In this document: positions 19,968-28,156 of the stretch, piece after piece
How the letters are laid out: every line of letters begins with the position of its first letter
How positions within the stretch are numbered: position 1 is the first letter of the stretch
Assembly (NCBI GenBank): GCA_965219175.1
Contig: CBDCNI010000001.1
Location: forward strand, 2,976,001-3,040,000
DNA from: JBBPZK01 sp965219175
GTDB lineage: Bacteria > Actinomycetota > Rubrobacteria > Rubrobacterales > Rubrobacteraceae
Direction of reading: 5' to 3'
Length of the DNA stretch: 64,000 bases
Position numbers and translations under genes: made by a program
The notes under the pieces: model-generated
Told to the model about the DNA's origin: nothing
Databases searched by the model: none
Seen by the model: only the letters and a program-made list of their open reading frames with translations

Positions 19968-22900
19968 TTACCCTCCGTCTCAACGGGCTCTTGCATCAGG
20001 TCCAGGATACCCCGGATCGGGATGCCGACCCAGTCCGGGCGATTGGCGAGCTCGTAGCGGATCTCGTACAGTGCTTTCTCGATTACGAATAGCTCGATCA
20101 GGGCTCGCGCCTGGCCGGGGTCTTCCGGATAAGAATCCGCGTCACCCACGCCCTCGACGTAACCTTCTAAGAACGCCTTGCCCGCCTCATGCTCCCAGCG
20201 CCTGACCCAGGGCTCCGCCGTCGCGAGCCTCTCCGGCTGATCGTCGGCGACGTTCGCGAGCGCCGAGCGGGCGGCGTAGTTGAAGGAGCGAAGCATCCCG
20301 GCAACGTCCCTCAAGGGAGAGTTCTTGGCACGCCGTTCAGCCAGAGACCGGGCCGGCTCCCCCTCGAAGTCAAGGATCTGGAAATCGTTGTTTACAACGA
20401 GAACCTGCCCCAGATGATAGTCGCCGTGATGGCGGGTCTTGACCGTCCCGAAGCCGCCCCCGGAGACGGCCTCTATCCGGTCGAAGACCTCCGCTTCGGC
20501 TTCCAGCAGTCGTCCGGCCTCCGGACGCGCCTGCTCCGGCAGACTGTCCCGACGTTTGTCCAGCAGGCTCAAAGTGCGCCTCAAGTCATCGAGCACGTTA
20601 TCGACCCAGCCTTCGACCTCTTCCGGAGGAGCCGGCTCGGGGGCGAAGGCCGCATCGTCGGTCGGGGAGGCGAAAACCGCGTGCAACTCGCCGGTACGCA
20701 ACCCGAGGGTCTTTATGAGGCCTGTGAAAAAGGCATCCTCCGCCCCAACTTCCTCCACCTCGCTCGCCTCCCAGTCTTCGAGACTCCAGGACGAAGTGAC
20801 GAACCGATCCTCCAGATAGCGCTCCAGATAGTCCAGGGTAAATGACCAGCCGTCGCCCTGGTTCTCGACGAAGCCCTGCAACAAGACGAGCGTCGAAGGC
20901 TCTCCTTCTTCGCCCTCGTACTCGGCGGCTCCGACGAGCGGCGGGATGTTCGAGAAACCGGCCTCCTCGGTCAGGAAACGCCCGATCTCCAGTTCCGGGT
21001 TGACGCCTTCCTCCAGCCGTCGGAACGCTTTGAGCACGAGCCTCTCGCCCAGGATGACGGAGGTGTTGCTCTGCTCCGCCCCACTCCGGCGCACCGTGAG
21101 GGGATCTTCCCCGACCAGTTCTCCGTAGGCGGCTGTCTTCGAGAACCTGAGCCTGGCTCCTTCCGTCCCGATCTCGCGTTCCTCTCCCATCGCCGCCACC
21201 AGAAAGCGGCAGAACCCGTCGTCGGCCATCGCGTCGAAGAGGATGCCGGTCCTAAAACGCCTACGCAGACGCGCCAGCGCGCCTGGTGCGAAGCGAGAGA
21301 GCACGTCGTCGCCGTTGTCCTCCCAGGCCGCCGCGAGCGGCAGAAGGTAAAGTTGGGGATCACTCCCTCCCGCGAGGCCGACCTTGAGCAGGGTAAGGAG
21401 CCAATCGGGGCCGATCTCTATCCGGGAGACGACCTCCACCTTCTCGATCTTCTCGCCCTTTGCCGCGAACCAACGCCGCATCCGGAGGAAGCCCGGCAGC
21501 GTATCTTTTTCCAGTTGCGCCACCTGGCGAACCGGAAGCCGCAAAGGCGCCCTACGGACTTCCCGAACGGTCCCACGACCGGCCGGCAGCACGACCACCG
21601 GCAGCTCCTGCACGAACGGGAAGTCCTGGTGCCAGCTCGGGGCGACGGCCTCGGTGGCGAGCCTGAACCAATAGAAAGCGTGCCCCGGCAGCGTCAGGAA
21701 GTACGGCAGCTCGCCGACCGGCGGGAAGCTCGTCCCCCCGATCATCTCGACCGGCACCCGCCCCCCGAAGCGCGAGAGATCCAACTCCACCGGCTGGGCC
21801 GAGCGGCTGAGGTTCGCGGCGCAGAGGATGGATTCGCCCTCGTGCTCCCGCAGGTAAGCGAGGACCTTTCGGTTGCCGGGGTGGAGGAACTCCAGGGTCC
21901 CCCGTCCGAACGCCTTGTGCGCCCGGCGAACGGCGATGATCCGCTTTGTCCAGTTCAAAAGGGAGCCGGGGCTGCGGCTCTGGGCCTCGACGTTGACCGA
22001 CTCGTAGCCGTAGACCGGGTCCATGACCGGCGGCAGGTAGAGCCGGGCCGGGTCGGAGCGGGAGAAACCGGCGTTCCGGTCGCCGGTCCACTGCATCGGG
22101 GTGCGCACGCCGTCACGGTCGCCGAGAAAGATATTGTCGCCCATCCCGATCTCATCCCCGTAGTAGATGATCGGGGTTCCAGGCATGCTCATCAGCAGGC
22201 TGTTCAACAGCTCCGTCCTGGGCTTGTCGTTCTCCATCAAGGGAGCGAGCCGCCGCCTTATCCCGATGTTCACCCGCATCCTCGGGTCTGTTGCATATGT
22301 TTGATACATGTAGTCGCGTTCTTTGTCTGTGACCATTTCGAGCGTTAGCTCGTCGTGGTTGCGGAGGAAGATGGCCCACTGGCAGTTGTCCGGGATCTCC
22401 GGGGTCTGCTGCATGATCTCCACGATGGGGTGCCGGTCTTCTTGGGCCACGGCCATATATATTCTTGGCATCAGCGGGAAGTGGAACGCCATGTGACACT
22501 CGTCTCCCTCGGCGAAGTACGGCAGCACGTCCTCGGGCCACTGGTTCGCCTCGGCCAGAAAGAGCCGGTCTTCGTAACGGGCGTCCATCTCGGCCCGCAT
22601 CCTCCTCAAGACCTCGTGGGTCTCGGGCAGGTTCTCGTTGTCTGTACCCTCGCGCTCTATGAGGTACGGGATAGCGTCGAGCCTCATCCCGTCCACCCCC
22701 GCGTCGAGCCAGAAACGCATCACACCCATGATCGCCTTGAAGACCTGCGGGTTATCCAAATTGAGGTCCGGCTGATGCGAGAAGAACCGGTGCCAGTAGT
22801 ATTGCCCGGCCTCCTCGTCCCACGTCCAGTTCGACTTCTCCGTATCGGTGAAGATTATGCGGGTGTCCTCGTACTTCTCCGTGGTGTCGCTCCACACGTA

Positions 22901-23317
22901 GAAGTTGCGCTTCGCCGATCCTTTAGGGGCTTTGCGGGCGCGCTGGAACCACGGGTGCTGGTCGGAGGTGTGATTGATGACGAGTTCCGTGATGACTTTC
23001 AAGCCGAGATCGTGCGCCTTTCGGACGAAAGCCCGGAAGTCTCGCCTGGTCCCGTAGTCGGAGTGGACGTTCTTGTACTCGGAGATGTCGTAGCCGTCGT
23101 CGCGCAGCGGCGAAGGGTAGAAAGGCATCACCCATACCGCCGTCGCCCCGAGGTCCCGGATGTACTCCAGACGCTGCGTCAGGCCCTTGAAGTCTCCCAT
23201 GCCGTCGTTGTCCGAGTCAAAGAAAGCCTTGACGTGCAGATGGTAGATAATGGCGTCCTTGTACCAAAGCGGGTCCTCCCGCCGGACCTCGGCGTTGGTT
23301 CTCGTTACCTCCGCCAT
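19964..23317 (-). CDS. treS: Trehalose synthase / maltokinase fusion (TreS-Pep2)
   Basis: This 1117-residue bifunctional protein has a GH13 trehalose synthase at residues 1 to about 560: GVDGMRLDAIPYL with Asp 214, Glu 256 in LFLAEANQWPED, and FLRNHDELTLE. A maltokinase occupies about 600-1117, with the phosphotransferase loop HHGDYHLGQVL and the metal site ILDFEGEP. TreS interconverts trehalose and maltose; Pep2 phosphorylates maltose with ATP to maltose-1-phosphate, the GlgE donor. In many actinobacteria the two are separate subunits of a complex; here they are one chain. ATG at 23317 overlaps the glgE stop (TGATG); the extension to 23365 would lie inside glgE. Confidence 0.95.
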   Translation of the reverse strand: MAEVTRTNAEVRREDPLWYKDAIIYHLHVKAFFDSDNDGMGDFKGLTQRLEYIRDLGATAVWVMPFYPSPLRDDGYDISEYKNVHSDYGTRRDFRAFVRKAHDLGLKVITELVINHTSDQHPWFQRARKAPKGSAKRNFYVWSDTTEKYEDTRIIFTDTEKSNWTWDEEAGQYYWHRFFSHQPDLNLDNPQVFKAIMGVMRFWLDAGVDGMRLDAIPYLIEREGTDNENLPETHEVLRRMRAEMDARYEDRLFLAEANQWPEDVLPYFAEGDECHMAFHFPLMPRIYMAVAQEDRHPIVEIMQQTPEIPDNCQWAIFLRNHDELTLEMVTDKERDYMYQTYATDPRMRVNIGIRRRLAPLMENDKPRTELLNSLLMSMPGTPIIYYGDEIGMGDNIFLGDRDGVRTPMQWTGDRNAGFSRSDPARLYLPPVMDPVYGYESVNVEAQSRSPGSLLNWTKRIIAVRRAHKAFGRGTLEFLHPGNRKVLAYLREHEGESILCAANLSRSAQPVELDLSRFGGRVPVEMIGGTSFPPVGELPYFLTLPGHAFYWFRLATEAVAPSWHQDFPFVQELPVVVLPAGRGTVREVRRAPLRLPVRQVAQLEKDTLPGFLRMRRWFAAKGEKIEKVEVVSRIEIGPDWLLTLLKVGLAGGSDPQLYLLPLAAAWEDNGDDVLSRFAPGALARLRRRFRTGILFDAMADDGFCRFLVAAMGEEREIGTEGARLRFSKTAAYGELVGEDPLTVRRSGAEQSNTSVILGERLVLKAFRRLEEGVNPELEIGRFLTEEAGFSNIPPLVGAAEYEGEEGEPSTLVLLQGFVENQGDGWSFTLDYLERYLEDRFVTSSWSLEDWEASEVEEVGAEDAFFTGLIKTLGLRTGELHAVFASPTDDAAFAPEPAPPEEVEGWVDNVLDDLRRTLSLLDKRRDSLPEQARPEAGRLLEAEAEVFDRIEAVSGGGFGTVKTRHHGDYHLGQVLVVNNDFQILDFEGEPARSLAERRAKNSPLRDVAGMLRSFNYAARSALANVADDQPERLATAEPWVRRWEHEAGKAFLEGYVEGVGDADSYPEDPGQARALIELFVIEKALYEIRYELANRPDWVGIPIRGILDLMQEPVETEGK

Positions 23318-25263
23318 CAAATACCCGCTTTCCGGACCCGGAAGATCTCCACTGGGTTGCTCCACGGTGTCAGCCGCACCCAGAACCAGCTCCCCAGGGC
23401 CTGCATCCGACGCCCCGAGATGAGCTCCTCGACCACGTACTCATCGTCTTCGCCGATGCCCATCTCCCACAGTGGGAACTGCACGCGCGTATCGTGCGGG
23501 TTGTGCGGGTCGAGGTTCGCCGCGACGAAGACGGCGTTGTCGTCCTTCCTCTTGCCGTAGAACAGGATGTTGTCGTCCTGAGCCTCGTGGAAAGAGAGGT
23601 TTTTCAAGTGGTGGAGGGCCGGGTTCTCACGACGGATCCGGTTGACCAGCCCTATGTAGTCTTTGATGTTCCCCGGCCGGTCCCAGTCCCACACCTTATA
23701 CTCGTAAACCTCCGAGTCCTGATAATAAACGGTGGTCCCTCGCTCTCCTCTCGGGGTGTTCTCGCACAACTCGTAGCCGTTGTAGATCCCATAAGTAGGC
23801 GAGAGCGTGGCGGCGAGCACGAACCGCGTCTGGAACGCGGGCCGTCCGCCGAACTGGAGGACGCGCGGCAGGATGTCGTGGGTGTTGGCGAAGAAGTTGG
23901 GACGCATGTACTCGCTCGGCTCTTCTTGAGAGAGTTCCGTGAGGTATTCGATCAACTCCCACTTCTCGTTGCGCCACGTAAAGTACGTGTAACTCTGGGT
24001 AAAGCCGAGCTTTGCCAGGTTCTGCATGATGCGCGGACGAGAGAAAGCCTCGGCCAGAAAGACAACATCCGGATGCTCTTTCCGGACCTCCCCTATGCAC
24101 CACTCCCAAAACGGAAACGGCTTGGTATGCGGATTGTCCACCCGGAAGACCTTCACACCTTGCTCGACCCAAAATAGCAACACATCGCGCCACTCGCGCC
24201 ACAGACCTTCCCGGTCTTCGGAGTTCCAGTCCACGTTGACGATATCCTGGTACTTCTTGGGCGGGTTCTCGGCGTACTTGATGCTTCCGTCAGGCCGGAA
24301 CTTGAACCATTCGGGGTGCTCTTCTATGTAAGGGTGATCCGGGGAGGCCTGGATCGCGAAATCGAGGGCGACCTCCATCCCCTGCTCGTTCGTAGCCGCG
24401 ACGAAGTGCCGGAAGTCCTCCAGAGTACCGAGGTCGGGATGAACGGCCTTGTGGCCGCCCGCCTCGCTCCCGATAGCGTAGGGGCTGCCGGGGTCGTCGG
24501 GGCCTGCGTTCAGGGCGTTGTTCTTTCCCTTGCGGTTCGTCTCGCCGATCGGGTGGATCGGGGTGAGGTACACGACGTCGAAGCCCATTTCGGCTATCTC
24601 CGGCAGGCGGTCTTCGGCCTCGCGGAAGGTCGCGCTCCGGCCGGGTTCGGTACCTTGGGAGCGGGGGAACATCTCGTACCAGGCTCCGTAGCGCGCCCGC
24701 TCGCGGTCTACCGTGACCTCCAGTTTCTTATAGGTGGTCGAGGCCGAGCGGTCCGGATGGTTTCGCATAAGCTCGCTCACTTCCCCGGAGCGCATCAAGG
24801 CGACCCTTCCTTCGTAGCCGGCGGCGTCGAAGCCGGCGAGCGTCTGCCCGAGGCGCTTGTCTTTGGAGCGGGAGTAGGCGTCTTCGACGACCTTTCGGCC
24901 TTCGATCAGGTCAAGCTCAACGACCTGGCCGTCGTCCACCTTCTTGCCGGTCTCAGAACGCCAGGTCTCGAACTCGTCGAACCACGCCTCGATGGTGTAC
25001 TCGTAGCGGGTATTCTTCGGCAAGTCGAAGGAGCCGCCCCAGAGATCCAGGCCAGGGTTGGTGAGCGTCATGGGAGCCTCAGACCACTTGCGCGTCCCCT
25101 TCTCACGGAACTTGAGGGCGGCGGCGAGGATGTCGTGGCCCTCTTTTATGATGTTGGCCCGTACTTCCAGGCGGTCGCCAACCTCACGCTTGACCGGGTA
25201 CCGTCCACAGTCAAGCTCCGGGGAGACACCTTCTATTACTACGCTCTCGCGCGCTCCCAGCAT
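23317..25263 (-). CDS. glgE: Alpha-1,4-glucan:maltose-1-phosphate maltosyltransferase GlgE
   Basis: The 648-residue GH13_3 enzyme adds maltosyl units from maltose-1-phosphate to alpha-1,4-glucan. An N-terminal all-beta domain (about 10-120) is followed by the barrel with family motifs YGAWYEMFPRSQG, NPPKKYQDI, nucleophile D376 in VFRVDNPHTKP and acid E405 in VFLAEAFSRP. The lysine-rich NRKGKNN region also matches. It is first in the six-gene operon and directly precedes treS-pep2. The start ATG at 25263 has GGAGG seven bases upstream. A promoter candidate lies at 25312-25339. Confidence 0.97.
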   Translation of the reverse strand: MLGARESVVIEGVSPELDCGRYPVKREVGDRLEVRANIIKEGHDILAAALKFREKGTRKWSEAPMTLTNPGLDLWGGSFDLPKNTRYEYTIEAWFDEFETWRSETGKKVDDGQVVELDLIEGRKVVEDAYSRSKDKRLGQTLAGFDAAGYEGRVALMRSGEVSELMRNHPDRSASTTYKKLEVTVDRERARYGAWYEMFPRSQGTEPGRSATFREAEDRLPEIAEMGFDVVYLTPIHPIGETNRKGKNNALNAGPDDPGSPYAIGSEAGGHKAVHPDLGTLEDFRHFVAATNEQGMEVALDFAIQASPDHPYIEEHPEWFKFRPDGSIKYAENPPKKYQDIVNVDWNSEDREGLWREWRDVLLFWVEQGVKVFRVDNPHTKPFPFWEWCIGEVRKEHPDVVFLAEAFSRPRIMQNLAKLGFTQSYTYFTWRNEKWELIEYLTELSQEEPSEYMRPNFFANTHDILPRVLQFGGRPAFQTRFVLAATLSPTYGIYNGYELCENTPRGERGTTVYYQDSEVYEYKVWDWDRPGNIKDYIGLVNRIRRENPALHHLKNLSFHEAQDDNILFYGKRKDDNAVFVAANLDPHNPHDTRVQFPLWEMGIGEDDEYVVEELISGRRMQALGSWFWVRLTPWSNPVEIFRVRKAGI

Positions 25264-25311
25264 CCAGCAACCTCCGATAAGTACAACGAACGAATCTTTA
25301 CTCCAGCCCGT

Positions 25312-25339
25312 AGGATACCCGTATTCGGGTACGTTTCAA
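25312..25339 (-). promoter_or_regulatory. Candidate promoter of the glgE-treS-glgB-glgX-treZ-treY operon
   Basis: On the minus strand, TTGAAA (25339-25334) is followed after 16 bases by TATCCT (25317-25312). This places transcription start about 40 bases before the glgE ATG. A dyad, TACCCG-TATT-CGGGTA (25316-25331), fills the spacer and touches the -10 box, which suggests that a repressor or a spacer-distorting activator controls it. Confidence 0.5.
25316..25331. promoter_or_regulatory. Operator-like dyad in the glgE promoter spacer
   Basis: Six-base perfect arms TACCCG and CGGGTA are separated by four bases. The position between the -35 and -10 elements of the candidate glgE promoter is what makes it likely to be regulatory. 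The binding protein is unknown; no regulator gene is adjacent. Confidence 0.4.
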
Positions 25340-25356
25340 ATACTCCGGGAACCGTA

Positions 25357-25371
25357 TTGGAAGACTTCCAA
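25357..25371. promoter_or_regulatory. Perfect 15-base palindrome upstream of the glgE promoter
   Basis: TTGGAAGACTTCCAA is perfectly symmetric about its central base (seven-base arms). It ends 18 bases upstream of the glgE -35 hexamer, a typical activator or upstream-repressor position. It lies in non-coding DNA between divergent genes. Confidence 0.45.
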
Positions 25372-25407
25372 AAAGAACCAGCGGTACGAAGAACCCAGTG
25401 TAAAACT

Positions 25408-25425
25408 CTTGCATGTTTATGCAAG
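25408..25425. promoter_or_regulatory. Inverted repeat CTTGCAT-GTTT-ATGCAAG between glgE and the Nramp-like gene
   Basis: Seven-base perfect arms (25408-25414 and 25419-25425) with a four-base loop lie 49 bases upstream of the -35 of the plus-strand promoter. It could be an operator, or a hairpin in an upstream RNA. There is no U-tract, so it does not look like a terminator. Confidence 0.4.
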
Positions 25426-25473
25426 CCTTGCGAGCGACACACCGGATGCGAAGCATTCTATTTCGTCGTCATA

Positions 25474-25502
25474 TTGACACGAGTTTCACAACTAGGTATT
25501 AT
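25474..25502 (+). promoter_or_regulatory. Near-consensus promoter of the Nramp-related gene
   Basis: TTGACA (25474-25479), a 17-base spacer and TATTAT (25497-25502) form the best sigma-70-type match I find in the window. The expected start near 25509 gives a leader of about 26 bases containing AGGAGG (25525-25530) four bases before the ATG. Confidence 0.65.
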
Positions 25503-25534
25503 CCCGACGAGGCAGGGAATAGATAGGAGGAAGC

Positions 25535-27004
25535 ATGGCCGACGTTACGGACCAGAAGAGCAGCGAGCTTGCGACGGAGCTTCCGAGCAAGTATCTACCG
25601 GCGGTCGAGTATAGGGATCTTCCGGAGCCTGCGGGGTTGCGAAAGTACGTTGGGGCTAGCGTGATCCTGCTCGCAACGGCGCTCGGTTCCGGGGAGCTGA
25701 TAATCTGGCCTTCGATCACGGCCCGCGTAGGCATAGGTCTTTTGTGGCTAGCCATACTCGGGGTAACGATGCAATATTTCCTGAACATGGAGATCGAACG
25801 CTACACCCTGGCGACCGGGGAGACCGCCGTCACGGGCTTCTCACGCTTGTGGAAGCCCTGGGGAATCGTCTTCGTGCTGGGCGCCATCTTACCCAACGCC
25901 TGGCCGGGATGGGCTTCGAGCGGGGCCACGGAGTTTACGTTCATCTTCGGGCTCGGTGACTCGTCCGTTCCCTTGATCGCCACTATATTCCTTATCGCCA
26001 TAGGCATCTCGGTGACCGTTTCGCCGGTGATCTACCAGCTTTTGGAGAAAGTCCAGGGTGTCCTGGTCCTCGTTATAATAGTTTTCATCGGGCTGGCGAT
26101 AGTCGTCGCGACCGACGCTTCGGCCTGGGGAGGCATCGTCACGGAGGCGCCTTCGAGCATCGCCAGCTTTCCGAGCTACTTCAGCCAGCTCGGGGCGGCC
26201 TCGCTGCTTGGCGCGATAGCCTTCGCTGGGGCTGGTGGGGCGAACAACCTGGTCCAGAGCAACTACGTCCGGGACAAGGGCATGGGTATGGGCATCCGCA
26301 TACCGAACGTGGTCTCCCCGATCACCGGTGAGGAAGTAGCCGAGCCGTCCATAGGCTATATGTTCCCGGAGACGGAAGAGAACAAGCGGCGCTGGAAAGG
26401 CTGGTGGAAAGTCGCAAACCAGGAGCAGCTCATCACGTTCTGGTTTCTCGGCTGGCTGCTGCTCGTCTCCCTCTCGGTGCTCGTGTTCTCGACGATAGGC
26501 GGCGGCAACACCCTTCCCGGAGACCTTACGTTCGTCCAGGACGAGGGCCAGCAACTCGGCAAATCCATCGCGCCCTGGTTCGAGACGTTCTTCTTCGTGG
26601 CGGGCTTTATAATGCTCTTCTCGACCAACCTGGGGGTTTTGGACTACGTGGCGCGCCTCACCGGAGACTCACTGAAGGTCAGCTACCTCAGAGACTCCCA
26701 GTTCTGGAGCGAGAGCAAGATCTACATAACGGTTATCTGGCTCATGATCGTCGCCGGCATCACGATCCTCTGGGCGGGCCTCACCCAACCGCTCGTCCTG
26801 CTCGTTATCGCCGCTGCCGGCGGCGGGGTCGTCATGGCCTTCTACTCGGTGATGCTCATCGTGCTGAACAGAAAGGTGCTGCCGGACGTCGCCAAGCTCA
26901 AGGGTTGGCGGGTACCCGTTATGGTCTTTATCGCTATATTCTTCGTGGTATTCTCCCTCATACTGGTGTACAGCCAGATCGTTGCCCTGTTCAGCGGAGG
27001 CTAG
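25535..27004 (+). CDS. Nramp-related integral membrane transporter, non-canonical
   Basis: The 489-residue protein has about 11 to 12 hydrophobic helices and the overall Nramp/SLC11 layout (first helix after a cytosolic N-terminus of about 40 residues; FTTN-like STNLGVLDYVARL late in the protein). The metal-site motifs differ: the first helix has ATALGSGELIIW where classical Nramps have DPGN, and the sixth-helix region reads AGAGGANNLVQSNYVRDKG where MPH(N) is expected. It may therefore carry something other than Mn/Fe, or move ions differently. It has its own strong promoter. A 30-residue membrane peptide gene follows 39 bases later. Confidence 0.75.
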   Translation: MADVTDQKSSELATELPSKYLPAVEYRDLPEPAGLRKYVGASVILLATALGSGELIIWPSITARVGIGLLWLAILGVTMQYFLNMEIERYTLATGETAVTGFSRLWKPWGIVFVLGAILPNAWPGWASSGATEFTFIFGLGDSSVPLIATIFLIAIGISVTVSPVIYQLLEKVQGVLVLVIIVFIGLAIVVATDASAWGGIVTEAPSSIASFPSYFSQLGAASLLGAIAFAGAGGANNLVQSNYVRDKGMGMGIRIPNVVSPITGEEVAEPSIGYMFPETEENKRRWKGWWKVANQEQLITFWFLGWLLLVSLSVLVFSTIGGGNTLPGDLTFVQDEGQQLGKSIAPWFETFFFVAGFIMLFSTNLGVLDYVARLTGDSLKVSYLRDSQFWSESKIYITVIWLMIVAGITILWAGLTQPLVLLVIAAAGGGVVMAFYSVMLIVLNRKVLPDVAKLKGWRVPVMVFIAIFFVVFSLILVYSQIVALFSGG

Positions 27005-27043
27005 AGTACATAAGCAAGTCGTATACGGAAAGGTTCAGCCAGG

Positions 27044-27136
27044 GTGCTCAAACGGCTCTGGCTGACCGTCCTGCTCGGGCTGGCGATCTTCGCCGTCCTG
27101 ATGACGCTGGCGTATTTGCTCGGACTCCTCGGTTAG
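27044..27136 (+). CDS. 30-residue single-pass membrane peptide
   Basis: A short frame starts with GTG at 27044 and ends with TAG at 27134-27136. The product begins VLKRLW and is almost wholly hydrophobic afterwards (TVLLGLAIFAVLMTLAYLLG), so one membrane helix with a basic cytosolic end. GAAAGG lies about 10 bases upstream. Its place directly behind the transporter suggests a small accessory subunit. The frame is short, so real expression is not certain. Confidence 0.5.
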   Translation: MLKRLWLTVLLGLAIFAVLMTLAYLLGLLG

Positions 27137-27176
27137 CGATTCTCGAAGGAAGAACGAGGTACGAGGAGGCGGTATT

Positions 27177-27449
27177 GTGGAAGTGATCGGGGCCGGACTC
27201 GGCCGGACGGGCACCCTGTCCCTGAAGGCGGCGCTCAAAGAGCTTGGCTTCGGTCCCTGCTACCATATGACCGAACTTTTCGATAACCCGCAACACGCGG
27301 AACTTTGGGAACACGCCGCACACGGCGAACTTATAGAGTGGAATGACCTGCTCGGAGACTACCGGGCGACCGTCGACTGGCCCGGTTGCACGTTCTACGA
27401 GGAGATGACGAGGGCCTACCCGGAGGCGAAGGTCCTTCTCAGAGCCTGA
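27177..27449 (+). pseudogene. Truncated sulfotransferase-family gene (N-terminal remnant)
   Basis: The 90-residue frame begins with a P-loop PAPS-binding motif (GAGLGRTGTLSLKAAL) and continues through YHMTELF and TVDWPGCTFYEEM to AYPEAKVLL, as in the roughly 220-residue actinobacterial sulfotransferase-like family. It then stops at LLRA, just where the conserved VRDP-type strand should follow. The remaining two thirds are absent: downstream sequence is the 3' end of a convergent kinase gene, overlapping by 11 bases. A good GAGGAGG precedes the GTG at 27177. It is best read as a deletion remnant, probably inactive. Confidence 0.7.
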
Positions 27450-28041
27450 GCGCCCCTTCGTAGCACCAAAAAGTACCAGCTTGGCTCGGTCGCTCCGCGT
27501 TCACTACCAGGTCGGCTCGCTCGTGAGGCCGTTGCTTCTCGACGTACTCGTCTTCGCGGGGCATCCAGTTTTCGGTCCATATCTCGCGCGCTTCCTCACC
27601 GTCGCGGTCGAGGCCACGAGTCAGCCGGAGTATGCTTGAGGCTTCTACCCACACACCGAACGAATGGCGAGACCCGAGCAACGGAGATAGGGCGAAGACT
27701 CCTTCAATGATGAGCACGGATGGGGATACTACGCGCCGCACCGTTTGCGAGACGTTTTCGCTCTCCCAGTCGAAGGGACGGTAAGAAACGGGTTCGGAAG
27801 CCAGGTACGGCTCAATCACCTCCTGCGCGAGGCGGCTCAGATCGAACAGCCCCTCTGGCTCGGGTCCTTCGGAGCCCGGTGGCCGGTAGAAGTCGTCCAC
27901 CGGCACGACTTCCACGCTGGTACCATCACGTCCGATCTCTCTCGACAGGTGCTGTGCAAAAGTGCTTTTTCCAGAACCACCACACCCATCGACGGCCACC
28001 AAACACCTGTTCCCGAGTGATTCAGCCTCTATCTTGCCCAC
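27439..28041 (-). CDS. Uridine-kinase-like P-loop kinase
   Basis: About 200 residues with Walker A VDGCGGSGKSTFA near the N-terminus, then PVDDFYRPP (the DD/F of the uridine kinase family), FDWESE, and LIIEGVFAL, as in Udk/phosphoribulokinase-like proteins. The substrate could be a nucleoside or another small alcohol. The start is uncertain: GTG at 28041 gives the normal length but has no clear ribosome site, and the frame is open to 28371, where it would run antisense to nothing but into the neighbouring GH130 gene. It lies 115 bases downstream of that gene and may be read from the same transcript. Confidence 0.7.
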   Translation of the reverse strand: MGKIEAESLGNRCLVAVDGCGGSGKSTFAQHLSREIGRDGTSVEVVPVDDFYRPPGSEGPEPEGLFDLSRLAQEVIEPYLASEPVSYRPFDWESENVSQTVRRVVSPSVLIIEGVFALSPLLGSRHSFGVWVEASSILRLTRGLDRDGEEAREIWTENWMPREDEYVEKQRPHERADLVVNAERPSQAGTFWCYEGALRL

Positions 28042-28156
28042 TACCTCAGAAAACGTGCATAAAGTTTCGCGGCCGCGATGATCTTGGGCCCTTGCAAAAG
28101 GCTGTAGTAGTCGGGCTTCTCTAAGGAACCCGATTGCACGATTCTCGACTCGCCCG

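Noticed and set aside
24316..25614. Plus-strand frame of 432 residues opposite glgE running into the intergenic region
   Set aside because: Shadow of glgE; no motif, and it would cross the promoter region and the Nramp start.
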